DNA of 64,000 nt from Clostridiales bacterium VE202-21 (GCA_000509105.1 BAIF02000102.1:1-64000); one strand, 5' to 3'; shown: positions 26,340 through 35,244, counted from the first letter of the stretch. The notes: generated by a model from the letters alone, not told the origin. Made by a program: numbers and translations.

Positions 26340-28769
26340 ATGTCTAAGATTGTGTACAATCACAAAGCAATTGAGAAGAAGTGGAGGGAGAAGTGGGCGG
26401 AGAACCCGGTGAATCCCAAGGTAGACGATGACGGAAATAAGAAGCAGAAGTATTACTGCCTGGATATGTTCCCGTACCCTTCGGGAAACGGTCTTCATGT
26501 AGGCCATTGGAGAGGTTATGTGATCTCCGATGTCTGGAGCCGCTATAAACTGCTGCAGGGCCATTATATTGTGCATCCGATGGGATGGGATGCCTTCGGC
26601 CTTCCGGCGGAAAACTATGCCATCAAGATGGGCGTTCATCCGGCAAAATCCACAGCTGAGAATGTGGCTAACATCAAACGCCAGATCGATGAGATCGCTG
26701 CGCTCTATGACTGGGATATGGAAGTGAATACAACAGATCCGGAGTTCTATAAATGGACCCAGTGGATCTTTGTAAAGATGTTTAAAGAAGGTCTTGCATA
26801 TGAGAAGGAATTCCCGATTAACTGGTGTCCCTCCTGTAAGACCGGCCTGGCAAATGAGGAAGTTGTGAATGGAAAATGCGAGCGCTGCGGTACGGATGTG
26901 ACCAAGAAAAATCTGCGCCAGTGGATGCTGAAAATTACTGCTTATGCGGAACGCCTCCTGAACGACCTGGACAAGCTGGACTGGCCGGAGAAGGTGAAGA
27001 AGATGCAGTCCGACTGGATCGGTAAATCCTACGGGGCGGAAGTGGATTTTCCGGTTGACGGAAGAGAGGAGAAGATCACGGTCTACACGACTAGACCAGA
27101 TACTTTATATGGAGCCACCTTCATGGTGCTGGCTCCGGAGCATGAACTGGCGGCATCGCTGGCCGTACCGGAGACAAAAGAGGCGGTAGAAAAGTATATT
27201 TACGATGCGTCTATGAAGTCCAATGTAGATCGTCTGCAGGATAAGGAAAAGACGGGGGTATTTACAGGGAGTTATGCCATCAATCCTCTGAACGGAGAAA
27301 AGACACCGATCTGGCTGTCTGACTATGTACTTGCAGATTATGGAACAGGAGCCATTATGTGTGTACCGGCGCATGATGACCGTGACTTTGAGTTTGCAAA
27401 GAAATTTGATCTTCCGATCGTGCAGGTTATTGCAAAAGACGGCGTAGAGATTGAACACATGACAGAGGCCTACACGGATGCTGCCGGCACTATGATCAAT
27501 TCTGGCGAGTGGAACGGCATGGAATCTGCTGTGCTTAAAAAAGAGGCGCCGCATATGATTGAAAAAAGGGGAATCGGCCATGCAACGGTAAACTACAAGC
27601 TGCGCGACTGGGTATTCTCCCGCCAGCGTTACTGGGGAGAGCCAATTCCGATTATCCACTGTCCGGACTGCGGAGCCGTTCCGGTTCCGGAAGAAGAGCT
27701 TCCGCTTCGCCTGCCGGATGTAGAATCCTATGAGCCGACAGGAACAGGCGAGTCACCGCTTGCCGGAATCGAAGACTGGGTAAACTGTACTTGTCCGGTC
27801 TGCGGAAAGCCTGCAAAGCGTGAAACCAATACGATGCCGCAGTGGGCAGGATCCTCCTGGTATTTCCTGCGCTATGTAGACAGCCATAATCAGAACGAAC
27901 TGGTATCCAGAGAAAAAGCGGATGAGATGCTCCCCGTAGACATGTATATCGGCGGCGTTGAGCATGCGGTACTGCATTTGCTGTATTCCCGCTTCTATAC
28001 AAAGTTCCTGTGCGATATAGGGGCCATTGATTTTGATGAGCCGTTCCAGAAACTATTCAACCAGGGTATGATCACTGGAAAGAACGGTGTTAAGATGAGC
28101 AAGTCCAAGGGAAATGTAGTCTCACCGGATGACCTGGTAAGAGATTATGGATGTGATTCTCTGAGAATGTATGAGCTCTTCGTAGGCCCTCCGGAACTGG
28201 ACGCGGAGTGGGATGACCGCGGAATCGACGGCGTCAACCGTTTCCTGAAGCGCCTCTGGAATCTGCTCATGGACAGCTGCGGCAAGGATATAAAAGCAAC
28301 GAAGGAAATGATCAAGCAGCGCAACAGGCTGGTCTATGACATCACGACCCGTCTGGAGTCATTCAGCCTGAATACGGTAATCTCCGGCTTTATGGAGCAT
28401 AATAACAAGTTGATCGAGATCGCTAAGAAAGAGGGCGGAATTGATCAGGAGACACTGGAAAACATTGCAGTACTTCTCGCGCCGTTTGCACCGCATTTTG
28501 CGGAGGAGATGTGGGAACAGCTGGGGCATACGGATACGGTATTCAAAGCAGGATGGCCGTCATACGATGAGTCCAAGATGAAGGACGATGAGATCGAAGT
28601 TGCCGTTCAGATCAACGGAAAGACAAGAGCCGTTGTAACAATTGCGGCGGATGCAGACAAAGATACGGCCATAGCAGCCGGGAAAGAAGCGGTTGCGGAT
28701 AAACTGACGGGGACGATTGTAAAAGAAATCTACGTGCCCGGAAGGATTATAAATATTGTAATGAAATAA
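26340..28769 (+). CDS. leuS: Leucyl-tRNA synthetase
   Basis: 809 aa class I aminoacyl-tRNA synthetase. The HIGH-type motif is PYPSGNGLHVGHWRGY near residue 43. A zinc knuckle (CPSCKTG...CERCG) follows. The CP1 editing domain contains YTTRPDTLYGATFMV and the conserved GTGAIMCVPAHDDRD. The KMSKS motif is NGVKMSKSKGN near residue 581. The anticodon-binding and C-terminal domains are complete. Controlled by the T-box leader. The downstream terminator seems to have been displaced by the mobile element inserted after the stop. Confidence 0.97.
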   Translation: MSKIVYNHKAIEKKWREKWAENPVNPKVDDDGNKKQKYYCLDMFPYPSGNGLHVGHWRGYVISDVWSRYKLLQGHYIVHPMGWDAFGLPAENYAIKMGVHPAKSTAENVANIKRQIDEIAALYDWDMEVNTTDPEFYKWTQWIFVKMFKEGLAYEKEFPINWCPSCKTGLANEEVVNGKCERCGTDVTKKNLRQWMLKITAYAERLLNDLDKLDWPEKVKKMQSDWIGKSYGAEVDFPVDGREEKITVYTTRPDTLYGATFMVLAPEHELAASLAVPETKEAVEKYIYDASMKSNVDRLQDKEKTGVFTGSYAINPLNGEKTPIWLSDYVLADYGTGAIMCVPAHDDRDFEFAKKFDLPIVQVIAKDGVEIEHMTEAYTDAAGTMINSGEWNGMESAVLKKEAPHMIEKRGIGHATVNYKLRDWVFSRQRYWGEPIPIIHCPDCGAVPVPEEELPLRLPDVESYEPTGTGESPLAGIEDWVNCTCPVCGKPAKRETNTMPQWAGSSWYFLRYVDSHNQNELVSREKADEMLPVDMYIGGVEHAVLHLLYSRFYTKFLCDIGAIDFDEPFQKLFNQGMITGKNGVKMSKSKGNVVSPDDLVRDYGCDSLRMYELFVGPPELDAEWDDRGIDGVNRFLKRLWNLLMDSCGKDIKATKEMIKQRNRLVYDITTRLESFSLNTVISGFMEHNNKLIEIAKKEGGIDQETLENIAVLLAPFAPHFAEEMWEQLGHTDTVFKAGWPSYDESKMKDDEIEVAVQINGKTRAVVTIAADADKDTAIAAGKEAVADKLTGTIVKEIYVPGRIINIVMK

Positions 28770-29146
28770 TTTGAGAAGAAAATCTCACAACAGAATAAAG
28801 TGCTTGGAAATATTGAAAAGTTCGCTGAAAATCAAGGTTTGCAGACATTTTTCTACAAAGAAAAGGTATCGTAGAATACCGCAAAATATCGTAATAGATT
28901 TTTAAAATGGAGTAATATTGGAGTAAAAAGCGAAAGAAAATGGAGTAAATATTTCAAAGGTAAATATATAGAAATAGGAGATTGTAACAAAGAATAGCAA
29001 TCTCCTATTTCTATATTATGTGTCTAAATTTAATATAACTTATGAAAAAAATTTGGTGGAAAGTTGTTTGTAAAAATAGAAAATAGTATAATTATGAAGA
29101 ACATATTCGGAGTAAAGTATTTGCAAAGGAAAAGGAGATTTAATAA
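28770..29146. other. Left end of the integrative element; no gene
   Basis: No gene. A short TGAGA/TCTCA hairpin follows leuS. AT-richness rises sharply here. Three same-direction copies of TGGAGTAA (28908, 28919, 28941) match two copies at the right end (34687, 34698). They are likely arm-type integrase or Xis sites. Confidence 0.6.
28904..28950 (+). repeat. Left integrase arm sites (TGGAGTAA x3)
   Basis: Direct copies AAAATGGAGTAA (28904), TTGGAGTAAAAA (28918) and AAAATGGAGTAAAT (28937), spaced about 11 and 22 bases. The last two also occur intact at the right end. Spacing by one and two helical turns and identical orientation suggest protein-binding arm sites. Confidence 0.6.
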
Positions 29147-30630
29147 ATGGGTATATTTGATGCGTTTAAAGGAAAAAGCGATATGGAAATCGCAGGTGAT
29201 AATCAAGTAGATGAATTGGATAAGGGGAAAGTTAAAGAATTTGATTTGAATATCGAAAAAATACTTGAAAACTGGGAGAATTATCATGCGATACGAGAGA
29301 TTATTGCCAATGCCTTAGATGAGCAGGTACTTACAAATACAAGGGATATAGAAATCAAACAGGCAAAAGATGGGTGGTGGCATATTGTAGACTACGGTCG
29401 TGGATTGAATTATCATCATCTAACTCAAAATGAAAATGAAGAGAAATTGAGTAATGATAAGCTTATTGGACGATTCGGAGTAGGATTGAAAGATGCTTTA
29501 GCGACACTTTATCGTCATGGTGTTGATGTGAAAATAAAATCAAAATATGGGATTATTAAATTGAAAACTGCTTCTAAGGTTGGCTTTGATGATATAATAA
29601 CTCTACACGCAGAAATACTGCCATCGGATAATATAAAGATGATTGGAACAGATTTTTGTTTGTACGGATGTACAAAAGAAGATATAGAAAAGGCAAAATC
29701 TTTGTTTTTAACTTTTACAGAAGATAAGGTTTTAGAAAAAACAAAATATGGAGAGGTTTTAGCTAACAACGGAGTAAACAGTAATATTTATATTAATGGT
29801 GTGAGAGTAGCGGAAGAACTTAATTTTTTGTTTTCATACAATATTACTTCATTAAATTCTCAAATAAAAAAGGCACTTAATCGTGAAAGAACAAATGTTG
29901 GAAGAACTGCCTACACAGTAGAATCAAAGATATTTTAAAAGATTGTTGTTCGGATATTGTTATAAAAAAATTGGTGGAAGATTTGCAAGAGTTCGGTTCA
30001 GGTAATAAACATGACGAATTGTCATGGAATGACATAGCTATGTATGCGTCTAGGAAAATGAGTGAAATAAATACGGCGACAACATATGTAACTACCGACA
30101 ATTTGAAAAACAATCCGTCACTTATAGATGATATGCGGAGAAACGGGTATAATCCAGTTGTTGTACCAGATAATTTAATAAACAAAATGGAAGATTATAA
30201 TACTGGTGCAGAAGAAGGAAAGACGTTAGTAACAGCAAATCAATATATTAAGGAAGAACAAAATAGATTTACTCCTCAAATTGTGGAGATAGATTCATTA
30301 TCAGTTGCTGAACGTAGAGTATATGATATAACGGATAAGATATTAGAATTAATCGGTGGAAAACCGAGAAATGTAAAATGTATACAGATAGTAGAAAAAA
30401 TATATGAATCAGAGATTTTTAATGAAACTGTTGGATTGTGGGAACCGAAAGAGAATCGTATTTTGATAAAACGAAATCAGTTGAATGAACTAAATAGTTA
30501 TGCGGGTACATTATTGCATGAATGTGCTCATGCTATAAGTGGAGCTTCAGATGTTTCAAGAGATTTTGAAACAGAGCTTACCAATGTTATAGGTTGTATA
30601 GCAAATAAACTTATAGACAATAAAATGTGA
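29147..30630 (+). pseudogene. GHKL/HSP90-type ATPase joined to HExxH metallopeptidase-like domain, frameshifted
   Basis: Two frames (29147-29938 and one open through 29971-30630) form one protein of about 494 aa. One extra T in the TTTT run at 29933-29936 would join them as ...ESKIFLKDCCSD.... The N-terminal half has the Bergerat ATP fold: E51-x3-N55-x2-D58 (REIIANALDEQ), DYGRG (82-86) and GRFGVGLKDAL (108-118). The C-terminal half ends in a zinc-peptidase motif HECAH (30517-30531) with a downstream Glu in DFETELTNVIG, resembling ImmA-like peptidases. I know no named system with this architecture. As cargo of a mobile element next to an XRE regulator, a defence or conflict role is plausible but unproven. 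The frameshift may be real or a sequence error. Confidence 0.65.
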
Positions 30631-30659
30631 TTTTGATTTGTAGGATAATGATACATAGT

Positions 30660-30712
30660 GAGGTCAAGGAACAAGGCGTAGCCGATACGCCGTAGGGCAG
30701 TCCTTGACGGAA
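30660..30712. other. Nested hairpin in the mobile element
   Basis: GTCAAGGA pairs with TCCTTGAC (about 30663-30711), enclosing a second stem GGCGTA / TACGCC. There is no T-tract. It could be a single-strand or transfer origin-like structure, or part of a cargo boundary. Confidence 0.35.
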
Positions 30713-30742
30713 CGGACACAATCAACAGCACCATGATACATC

Positions 30743-30786
30743 AGAGGACTTGAAAGGTCAGAAACCTTGCAAGTCCTCTTGTTTGT
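30743..30786. terminator. Bidirectional terminator between cargo ATPase and XRE gene
   Basis: AGAGGACTTG (30743-30752) pairs with CAAGTCCTCT (30770-30779), followed by TGTTTGTTATT. It lies between convergent genes. Confidence 0.7.
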
Positions 30787-31469
30787 TATTGGGCATTATA
30801 TTTTAAGTAAAGAGCTTCTTTCATTTGTTCTTTTTCAAATGCTTTTATGTGAGCGTCTTGTATTCCGTTGTCGATGTAAAAGCAATCGTCAGCTTGTGAG
30901 TAGGCAAGTTTGGTAACTTCTGGTTTATACGTCTTTGTATCAATTCCATAATAGTAAATCGTGGCGGTTGTTAATACCATATGAATACTTTCAAAATCTC
31001 TTGTAAAAATAGTATGCCTGTCGGAATAGAAGAAATCAGACGGACATTCGTAGAATTGGGAACTATCGTCTTTTAAAAACAATGGAAGTATGTGCATTGC
31101 ATTTCCAGCACGATTGACAAGTACGTAAAAGCGTGGAATAAGAGCGGCATATTGTGTCATCATGGCAATATATATATCATCTAAGTTATCAAGAAGATAC
31201 TCGGAAAAGGTGTTGTTGTAAAAGACATATTGCAGAGCATTGTCATTTTGGCTTGTATGTTCCATAGGCACATTTTGTCCGTAAAGCCATCTCAAGTCCA
31301 CATCTAAAGAGTCGGCAATCAGTTCCATTTTATCGGCTTTTGGATTGTACTGTCCCGAAAGATAGGAACTGAACGCTCCTTTGCTGATACCAGTATCTTT
31401 GACTATATCCACTTGTTTTTTATTTTTTGCTTTCATGGCAAATTTAATCCGTTCTGCGATTGTATTCAT
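30786..31469 (-). CDS. XRE-family transcriptional regulator
   Basis: 227 aa from the ATG at 31469, which follows GAGAGGTTTTTCAG; a longer frame from 31490 is less well supported. The N-terminal helix-turn-helix (residues 5-60) contains MKAKNKKQVDIVKDTGISKGAFSSYLSGQYNPKADKM-type sequence (31 key residues around the recognition helix SKGAFSSYL). The C-terminal 150 residues match no domain I know and lack a LexA-type protease motif. Probably represses the rightward mobilization genes transcribed from 31588. Confidence 0.85.
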   Translation of the reverse strand: MNTIAERIKFAMKAKNKKQVDIVKDTGISKGAFSSYLSGQYNPKADKMELIADSLDVDLRWLYGQNVPMEHTSQNDNALQYVFYNNTFSEYLLDNLDDIYIAMMTQYAALIPRFYVLVNRAGNAMHILPLFLKDDSSQFYECPSDFFYSDRHTIFTRDFESIHMVLTTATIYYYGIDTKTYKPEVTKLAYSQADDCFYIDNGIQDAHIKAFEKEQMKEALYLKYNAQ

Positions 31470-31587
31470 CTGAAAAACCTCTCTTTCCATATCGTGTTAT
31501 AACTTCTCATATCGTATCGTCTAAGGACACTATATCATAAGTTCAGAAAAAAGAAAACAAAAAGTTCATAAAAAACTAAACTTTCTA

Positions 31588-31616
31588 TTGCGAAATGAAT
31601 ATACTTGTGCTAATAT
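31588..31616 (+). promoter_or_regulatory. Rightward promoter of the mobilization module
   Basis: -35 TTGCGA (31588-31593), a 17-base spacer and -10 TAATAT (31611-31616). The AAGTTCA-containing repeats at 31540-31580 (AGTTCAG, AGTTCAT and inverted ACTAAACT) flank it and are candidate XRE operators. A tiny frame, 31621-31677 (18 codons), could be a leader peptide. Confidence 0.55.
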
Positions 31617-31717
31617 ACAAATGAGTTTAGAAATAACTGAACAAAAACGACGTCGTAATAGGAAAATGAAAATATGAGAAACTGACCTATCGGTTCAACG
31701 GGGAGAAAGGAACGAGT

Positions 31718-32047
31718 ATGCAGATTACATTGACAAAAGAACAGGTAAAAGAAGCATTTGGAGAACTTCGTTTTATGGGTGCGGACAACTGTTACCACTA
31801 TGACAAAGACAGCAAGAAGAAAACAGAGGAAGTGGAAGCTTTAAAACTTCATCTCGGAAGCATGAAAATTGGGAACAGCGTGGATATTCGCTTGGAAGCA
31901 ACGGAACTTCCGAAGATTGAGCCTTATGCGGTGGTAGAACTGGAAGAATCAGTATATGCCCCTTATGTGCAGAGAGGAAACTTCCCTGTATTAGTGGAAA
32001 AGATTACCTGTAAGGGTATCCGTCCTGTTTCAAATAAAAATATGTAG
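31718..32047 (+). CDS. DUF961 (YdcP-like) conjugative element protein
   Basis: 109 aa. Matches the DUF961 family found at the start of Tn916/ICEBs1 transfer modules (Orf22/Orf23). Seen: MQITLTKEQVKEAFGELRF at the N-terminus and a basic, beta-rich middle with LEATELPKIEPYAVVELE. The role in transfer is not well defined, probably accessory to DNA processing. First gene of the rightward module, after a strong GGGGAGAAAGGAACG site. Confidence 0.85.
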   Translation: MQITLTKEQVKEAFGELRFMGADNCYHYDKDSKKKTEEVEALKLHLGSMKIGNSVDIRLEATELPKIEPYAVVELEESVYAPYVQRGNFPVLVEKITCKGIRPVSNKNM

Positions 32048-32141
32048 GTGGTCAAAGTTCCTGCCCTCGTTCTGTCGTACCAAACGGCAGGTTGAGGGTG
32101 GGGCAATGACAACGCCATTGAAGATAGGAGGTATGTGAAAT
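32048..32141. other. Hairpin-rich spacer; candidate oriT or replication origin
   Basis: 94 bases between DUF961 and the Rep/relaxase. CCTGCC pairs with GGCAGG (32061-32091), and a smaller AATGAC-CGCCATT fold follows. In Tn916-type elements the origin of transfer lies directly upstream of the orf20-type relaxase, so this is the natural candidate. Confidence 0.35.
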
Positions 32142-33104
32142 TTGGAAGAAAGAAGCGGAAGTTTTCTTCCAGAACTCCCCTACACTAACAGGGGAGTAAT
32201 ACGACAGAAAGAAGAATTAAGTGCCTTGATAGACTGGTGTCAGGTAACCATTAAGGAAGTTCCGTTAGAAGCAGTTATAGAAGATGTGTTGAGAATACCG
32301 TTGGAACTTATGACGGTAACAGGTTATGAAAAAGGAATTGCAGGACATGAGGTTGTGGCAATCTTTGATAATATCAAGGTACTAAAACCAACAGGAAATG
32401 CACAGTATCAAGGATTTCAGATTTTAATGAGTGGGAAAGGCTGTCGTAACTATGAGAATTTTTTACAACTTAATGAGGAAACTTGGTTTGATTTTTTTAA
32501 CAGAGTTTGTCAGTATCATGTCAATTTTCCTCGGATTGATTTGGCGATAGATGACAGAAAACCGTATTTGAGCATTCCCGATTTGATTATACGGACAAAA
32601 GAGGGATTACTTTCTTCAAAGTTACGGGATATAGATTTTCACGATTCGGGAGAATTGAAAGAAGATGTGTTTCAGAGTAAAGGAGGAAGTCTTTATCTCG
32701 GTAGTTCAGCCAGTAATTTGAGATTGGTGTTTTATGAAAAAGGATATGAGCAGAATAAAAAATATGGAATAGAATTAGATGAAAATTGGAATAGATATGA
32801 ATTGAGATTTCGGCAGGAAATGGCAGTTAGTGTAGTACAGGAATTATTGAGATATAAAGATGTGGTAAGGCTGGCAATGGAAGTATTGAACAGTAAAATA
32901 CGATTTTTAGAAAAGCCAACGGACAGTATGGCAACACGAAAAAGACTTTATCCCACTTATCGGGCATGGGCAGAATTGATGAAAGACATAGGCAAGGTCA
33001 AACTTACTATGCAACCACAGAAGAAAAGTCTGCAAAAGGTATGGGAGTGGTTAGAAAAATATGTTGCCCCGTCTTTGAAACTGTTTGCAGAGGTTGGAAG
33101 ATAG
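32142..33104 (+). CDS. Replication initiation / relaxase protein (Rep_trans, Tn916 Orf20-like), C-terminus frameshifted
   Basis: 320 aa. Start is TTG at 32142 after AGGAGG with 10-base spacing. The Rep_trans core is visible: IDWCQVTIKEVP at the N-terminus, FDFFNRVCQYHVNFPRIDLAIDD in the middle and YELRFRQEMA later. Expected to nick the element's origin and start rolling-circle replication or mobilization. The frame stops at VGR, but the next frame continues without a break to 33214 (KIEQRDYIANLIANGEM...). One added base near 33097 would give ...FAEVGKIEQRDYIA.... The natural protein is therefore about 357 aa, with the last ~38 residues cut off here. Confidence 0.85.
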   Translation: MEERSGSFLPELPYTNRGVIRQKEELSALIDWCQVTIKEVPLEAVIEDVLRIPLELMTVTGYEKGIAGHEVVAIFDNIKVLKPTGNAQYQGFQILMSGKGCRNYENFLQLNEETWFDFFNRVCQYHVNFPRIDLAIDDRKPYLSIPDLIIRTKEGLLSSKLRDIDFHDSGELKEDVFQSKGGSLYLGSSASNLRLVFYEKGYEQNKKYGIELDENWNRYELRFRQEMAVSVVQELLRYKDVVRLAMEVLNSKIRFLEKPTDSMATRKRLYPTYRAWAELMKDIGKVKLTMQPQKKSLQKVWEWLEKYVAPSLKLFAEVGR

Positions 33105-33218
33105 AGCAGAGAGATTATATTGCTAATCTTATAGCAAATGGAGAAATGAATATCACACAAAAGCAGTTGTATGATGATTACATAAAAGCAAGAAAATTAG
33201 ACGAAAGGGGGTAATCGT

Positions 33219-33398
33219 ATCGAGAAAGCATTACTAAATATAAATGAATTTTGTGAGTATATGGGGATTGGGAAAACAAAGGCAAGAGAATTGTTGAACA
33301 ATCCTAAAAATAGATTTACAGTACGCATTGGTAATCGGTTGTATGCAAATAAGAAATTACTTGATGAATGGCTGGAATATCAATGCAAAAGGGCTTGA
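33219..33398 (+). CDS. xis: Excisionase (Xis)
   Basis: 59 aa small basic protein with a winged helix. Key stretches are NINEFCEYMGIGKTKAREL and VRIGNRLYANKKLLDEWLE, as in Tn916-family excisionases. Just upstream of int. No ATG or GTG precedes the conserved N-terminus. AAAGGGGG lies 7 bases before an ATC codon (33219) that would start IEKALLN..., so ATC initiation is likely; the first ATG (33258) would remove part of the domain. Confidence 0.8.
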   Translation: MEKALLNINEFCEYMGIGKTKARELLNNPKNRFTVRIGNRLYANKKLLDEWLEYQCKRA

Positions 33399-33480
33399 AA
33401 AGAAAATGAGGTGTCGATATAATGAAAATTGAAATATTTACTTTACCATATTTCTTTCAGTAGAAGAAAGGAAAGTTGGT

Positions 33481-34683
33481 ATGGGTAAAGATTTAAAGGG
33501 CAAAGAACTCGGTAAGGGAATTTCACAGAGAGCAGACGGACGCTATATTGCAAGATTTACAAGCAAAACAGGGAAACGAAAAACGCTTTATGATTTTAAA
33601 CTAAATGAGTTGAAACGGAAGTTGCGAGAAGCGGTTTATGAAGATGAACATGGTTTGAATGGCAATGGCGAAAGTATCACTTTAAATGCATGGTATGTAA
33701 CGTGGACGGAGTTGTATAAGAAGAAAACAGTTAAAATGACTACGATATATAAAAATCACAGTTACTACAATTCAAGAGTGAAGAACTCTATCGGGAAGAT
33801 GTATTTGCAGGACATTAAAACATATCACGTTCAGAAGTTTTTGAATGATTTGTTAGACAATGGGCTTGCACATGGAACTGTATCAAATATCAGATTTATG
33901 TTAAACGATATGCTCGATAAGGCAGTGTTGAGTGAATACATCAGAAAAAATCCTTGTATCGGTGTGGAAATGCCGAAAGAAGTGAAAAAGGAAAGGCGTG
34001 TATTAACAAGAGAGGAGCAGGAAAAATTTTTTACATTTGCTTCTTCCTACATACACATCAATGTTTTTAAATTTGCCGTGACAACAGGTTGTAGGATTGG
34101 AGAAGTGCTTGGACTGAAATGGGAAGATTGCGACTTTGAAAGAAGAAAAATTACAATCAATAAGACAATCCATTATTCAAAGGCTTCCAGTCCCGTTGAG
34201 GGTTCGAAGTTTTTCTACACGACTGCAAAAACCATGTCTAGTAATCGTGCAATTCCGATGACAGATGAAGTGTATGAGATTTTACAAAATCAGAAGATAA
34301 AGCAGACAGAACAGAAGATGTGGAAACGCTCGATATGGAAACAGCATAAAGAATTTCAAAATTTGGTATTTACCTGTTCGGACGGTTCGCCGGTTTATTA
34401 TTACAACGTTAATAGTGCAATCAAAGACTATGTAGCGAAAATCAATGTGATAGAGATTGAACTGGCAAAGGAAGAAAAGAGAGAGCCGAAGATATTTGAA
34501 GTGTTTACCTGTCATACCCTGCGACATACATATGCTACAAGGTGTTATGAAAATGGCGTAGACCAACAAGTAGTACAGAAACTTTTAGGTCATTCCACGC
34601 TGGCAATGACAACTGATTTATACACGCACGTTTCAGAAGAAAAGAAAAAAGAAGAAGTAGCCGAATTGAAAATATTGGCTTAG
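33481..34683 (+). CDS. int: Tyrosine recombinase / integrase (Tn916 family)
   Basis: 400 aa. N-terminal arm-binding domain (SQRADGRYIARFTSKTGKRK, about 15-60), core-binding SAM-like domain (about 75-165) and C-terminal catalytic domain. Catalytic residues: Arg in TGCRIGEVLGLKW, His-x2-Arg in HTLRHTYATR, His in LLGHSTLAMT and the nucleophile Tyr in DLYTHVSEE. Integrates and, with Xis, excises the element. It sits at the right edge next to the TGGAGTAA arm sites. Confidence 0.96.
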   Translation: MGKDLKGKELGKGISQRADGRYIARFTSKTGKRKTLYDFKLNELKRKLREAVYEDEHGLNGNGESITLNAWYVTWTELYKKKTVKMTTIYKNHSYYNSRVKNSIGKMYLQDIKTYHVQKFLNDLLDNGLAHGTVSNIRFMLNDMLDKAVLSEYIRKNPCIGVEMPKEVKKERRVLTREEQEKFFTFASSYIHINVFKFAVTTGCRIGEVLGLKWEDCDFERRKITINKTIHYSKASSPVEGSKFFYTTAKTMSSNRAIPMTDEVYEILQNQKIKQTEQKMWKRSIWKQHKEFQNLVFTCSDGSPVYYYNVNSAIKDYVAKINVIEIELAKEEKREPKIFEVFTCHTLRHTYATRCYENGVDQQVVQKLLGHSTLAMTTDLYTHVSEEKKKEEVAELKILA

Positions 34684-34685
34684 AT

Positions 34686-34707
34686 TTGGAGTAAAAATGG
34701 AGTAAAT
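34686..34707 (+). repeat. Right integrase arm sites (TGGAGTAA x2)
   Basis: TTGGAGTAAAAA (34686-34697) overlaps AAAATGGAGTAAAT (34694-34707), same direction, 11 bases apart. Both 12-14-mers recur at the left end (28918 and 28937). Confidence 0.6.
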
Positions 34708-34790
34708 CAGAAGATAGATAGCTAAAAACGGCGTAAAATCAATGTTTTCAAGTGGATATAAATATTGTGCAGAAGTAATTGGGAAGATTC

Positions 34791-34824
34791 GGCGCGGGTA
34801 ATGCAGGCATTACCTGCGCCATTT
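34791..34824 (+). terminator. Probable original leuS terminator
   Basis: GGCGCGGGTAATG pairs with CATTACCTGCGCC, followed by ATTTTAT. It lies just outside the right end of the element and has no gene of its own upstream, so it probably terminated leuS before the insertion. Confidence 0.6.
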
Positions 34825-34854
34825 TATCAAAGAAGAGGCAGGAGGGAATGCCAT

Positions 34855-35226
34855 ATGATAATAGAGGTGCTGAGGCAGGAGTTTTCTGTGTGCAGGGTAA
34901 CAGATCTGTCAGAGGTGAATATGAAGGATGAATTTTGTTTTATTGGAAAAACGGATGAGGAGAATTCCCTGGTCTGCAGTTCACAGTATGTCCCGTCCAA
35001 TGCGGCTGCCTGCGACAATGGCTGGCGTGCTTTCCGCATCCAGGGAACCCTGGACTTTTCCCTGACCGGGATACTTTCTAAGATCGCAGGCCTGCTGGCA
35101 GGGCATAAGATCGGAATATTTGCGGTATCAACGTACAATACAGACTATATACTGACTAAGAGTAGGAATTTACAAAAGGCGCTTGGCGTACTTAAGGACA
35201 GCGGGTACCAGATCAGTTTTTTGTAG
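34855..35226 (+). CDS. ACT-domain protein
   Basis: 123 aa from ATG 34855, chosen for the AGGAGGGAATGCCAT site; a longer upstream frame starts inside the terminator region. The C-terminal half (about 60-123) looks like an ACT/CASTOR-type fold: FRIQGTLDFSLTGILSKIAGLLAGHKIGIF followed by VSTYNTDYILTKSRNLQKAL. Likely a small ligand-sensing protein for an amino acid. Lies 18 bases before cbiG on the same strand. Confidence 0.75.
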   Translation: MIIEVLRQEFSVCRVTDLSEVNMKDEFCFIGKTDEENSLVCSSQYVPSNAAACDNGWRAFRIQGTLDFSLTGILSKIAGLLAGHKIGIFAVSTYNTDYILTKSRNLQKALGVLKDSGYQISFL

Positions 35227-35244
35227 TTCCCGGGGGAGATATAT

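Larger units (their letters stand above)
28825..34750. mobile_element. Tn916-type integrative mobilizable element
   Basis: An AT-rich block between leuS and its probable displaced terminator. It contains an ATPase/peptidase cargo gene, an XRE regulator (minus), a DUF961 protein, a replication initiation/relaxase protein, an excisionase and a tyrosine integrase at the right end. Ends are approximate: the TGGAGTAA arm sites lie at 28904-28950 and 34686-34707, and an imperfect direct repeat AAAATCAAGGTTT (28828) / AAAATCAATGTTT (34735) is a candidate attL/attR core. No type IV secretion genes are present, so transfer would need a helper. This is an IME or a decayed ICE. Confidence 0.8.

Noticed and set aside
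28770-34750. Complete conjugative element
   Set aside because: No FtsK-like coupling protein, VirB4 or other type IV secretion genes are present, so only a mobilizable element is supported.
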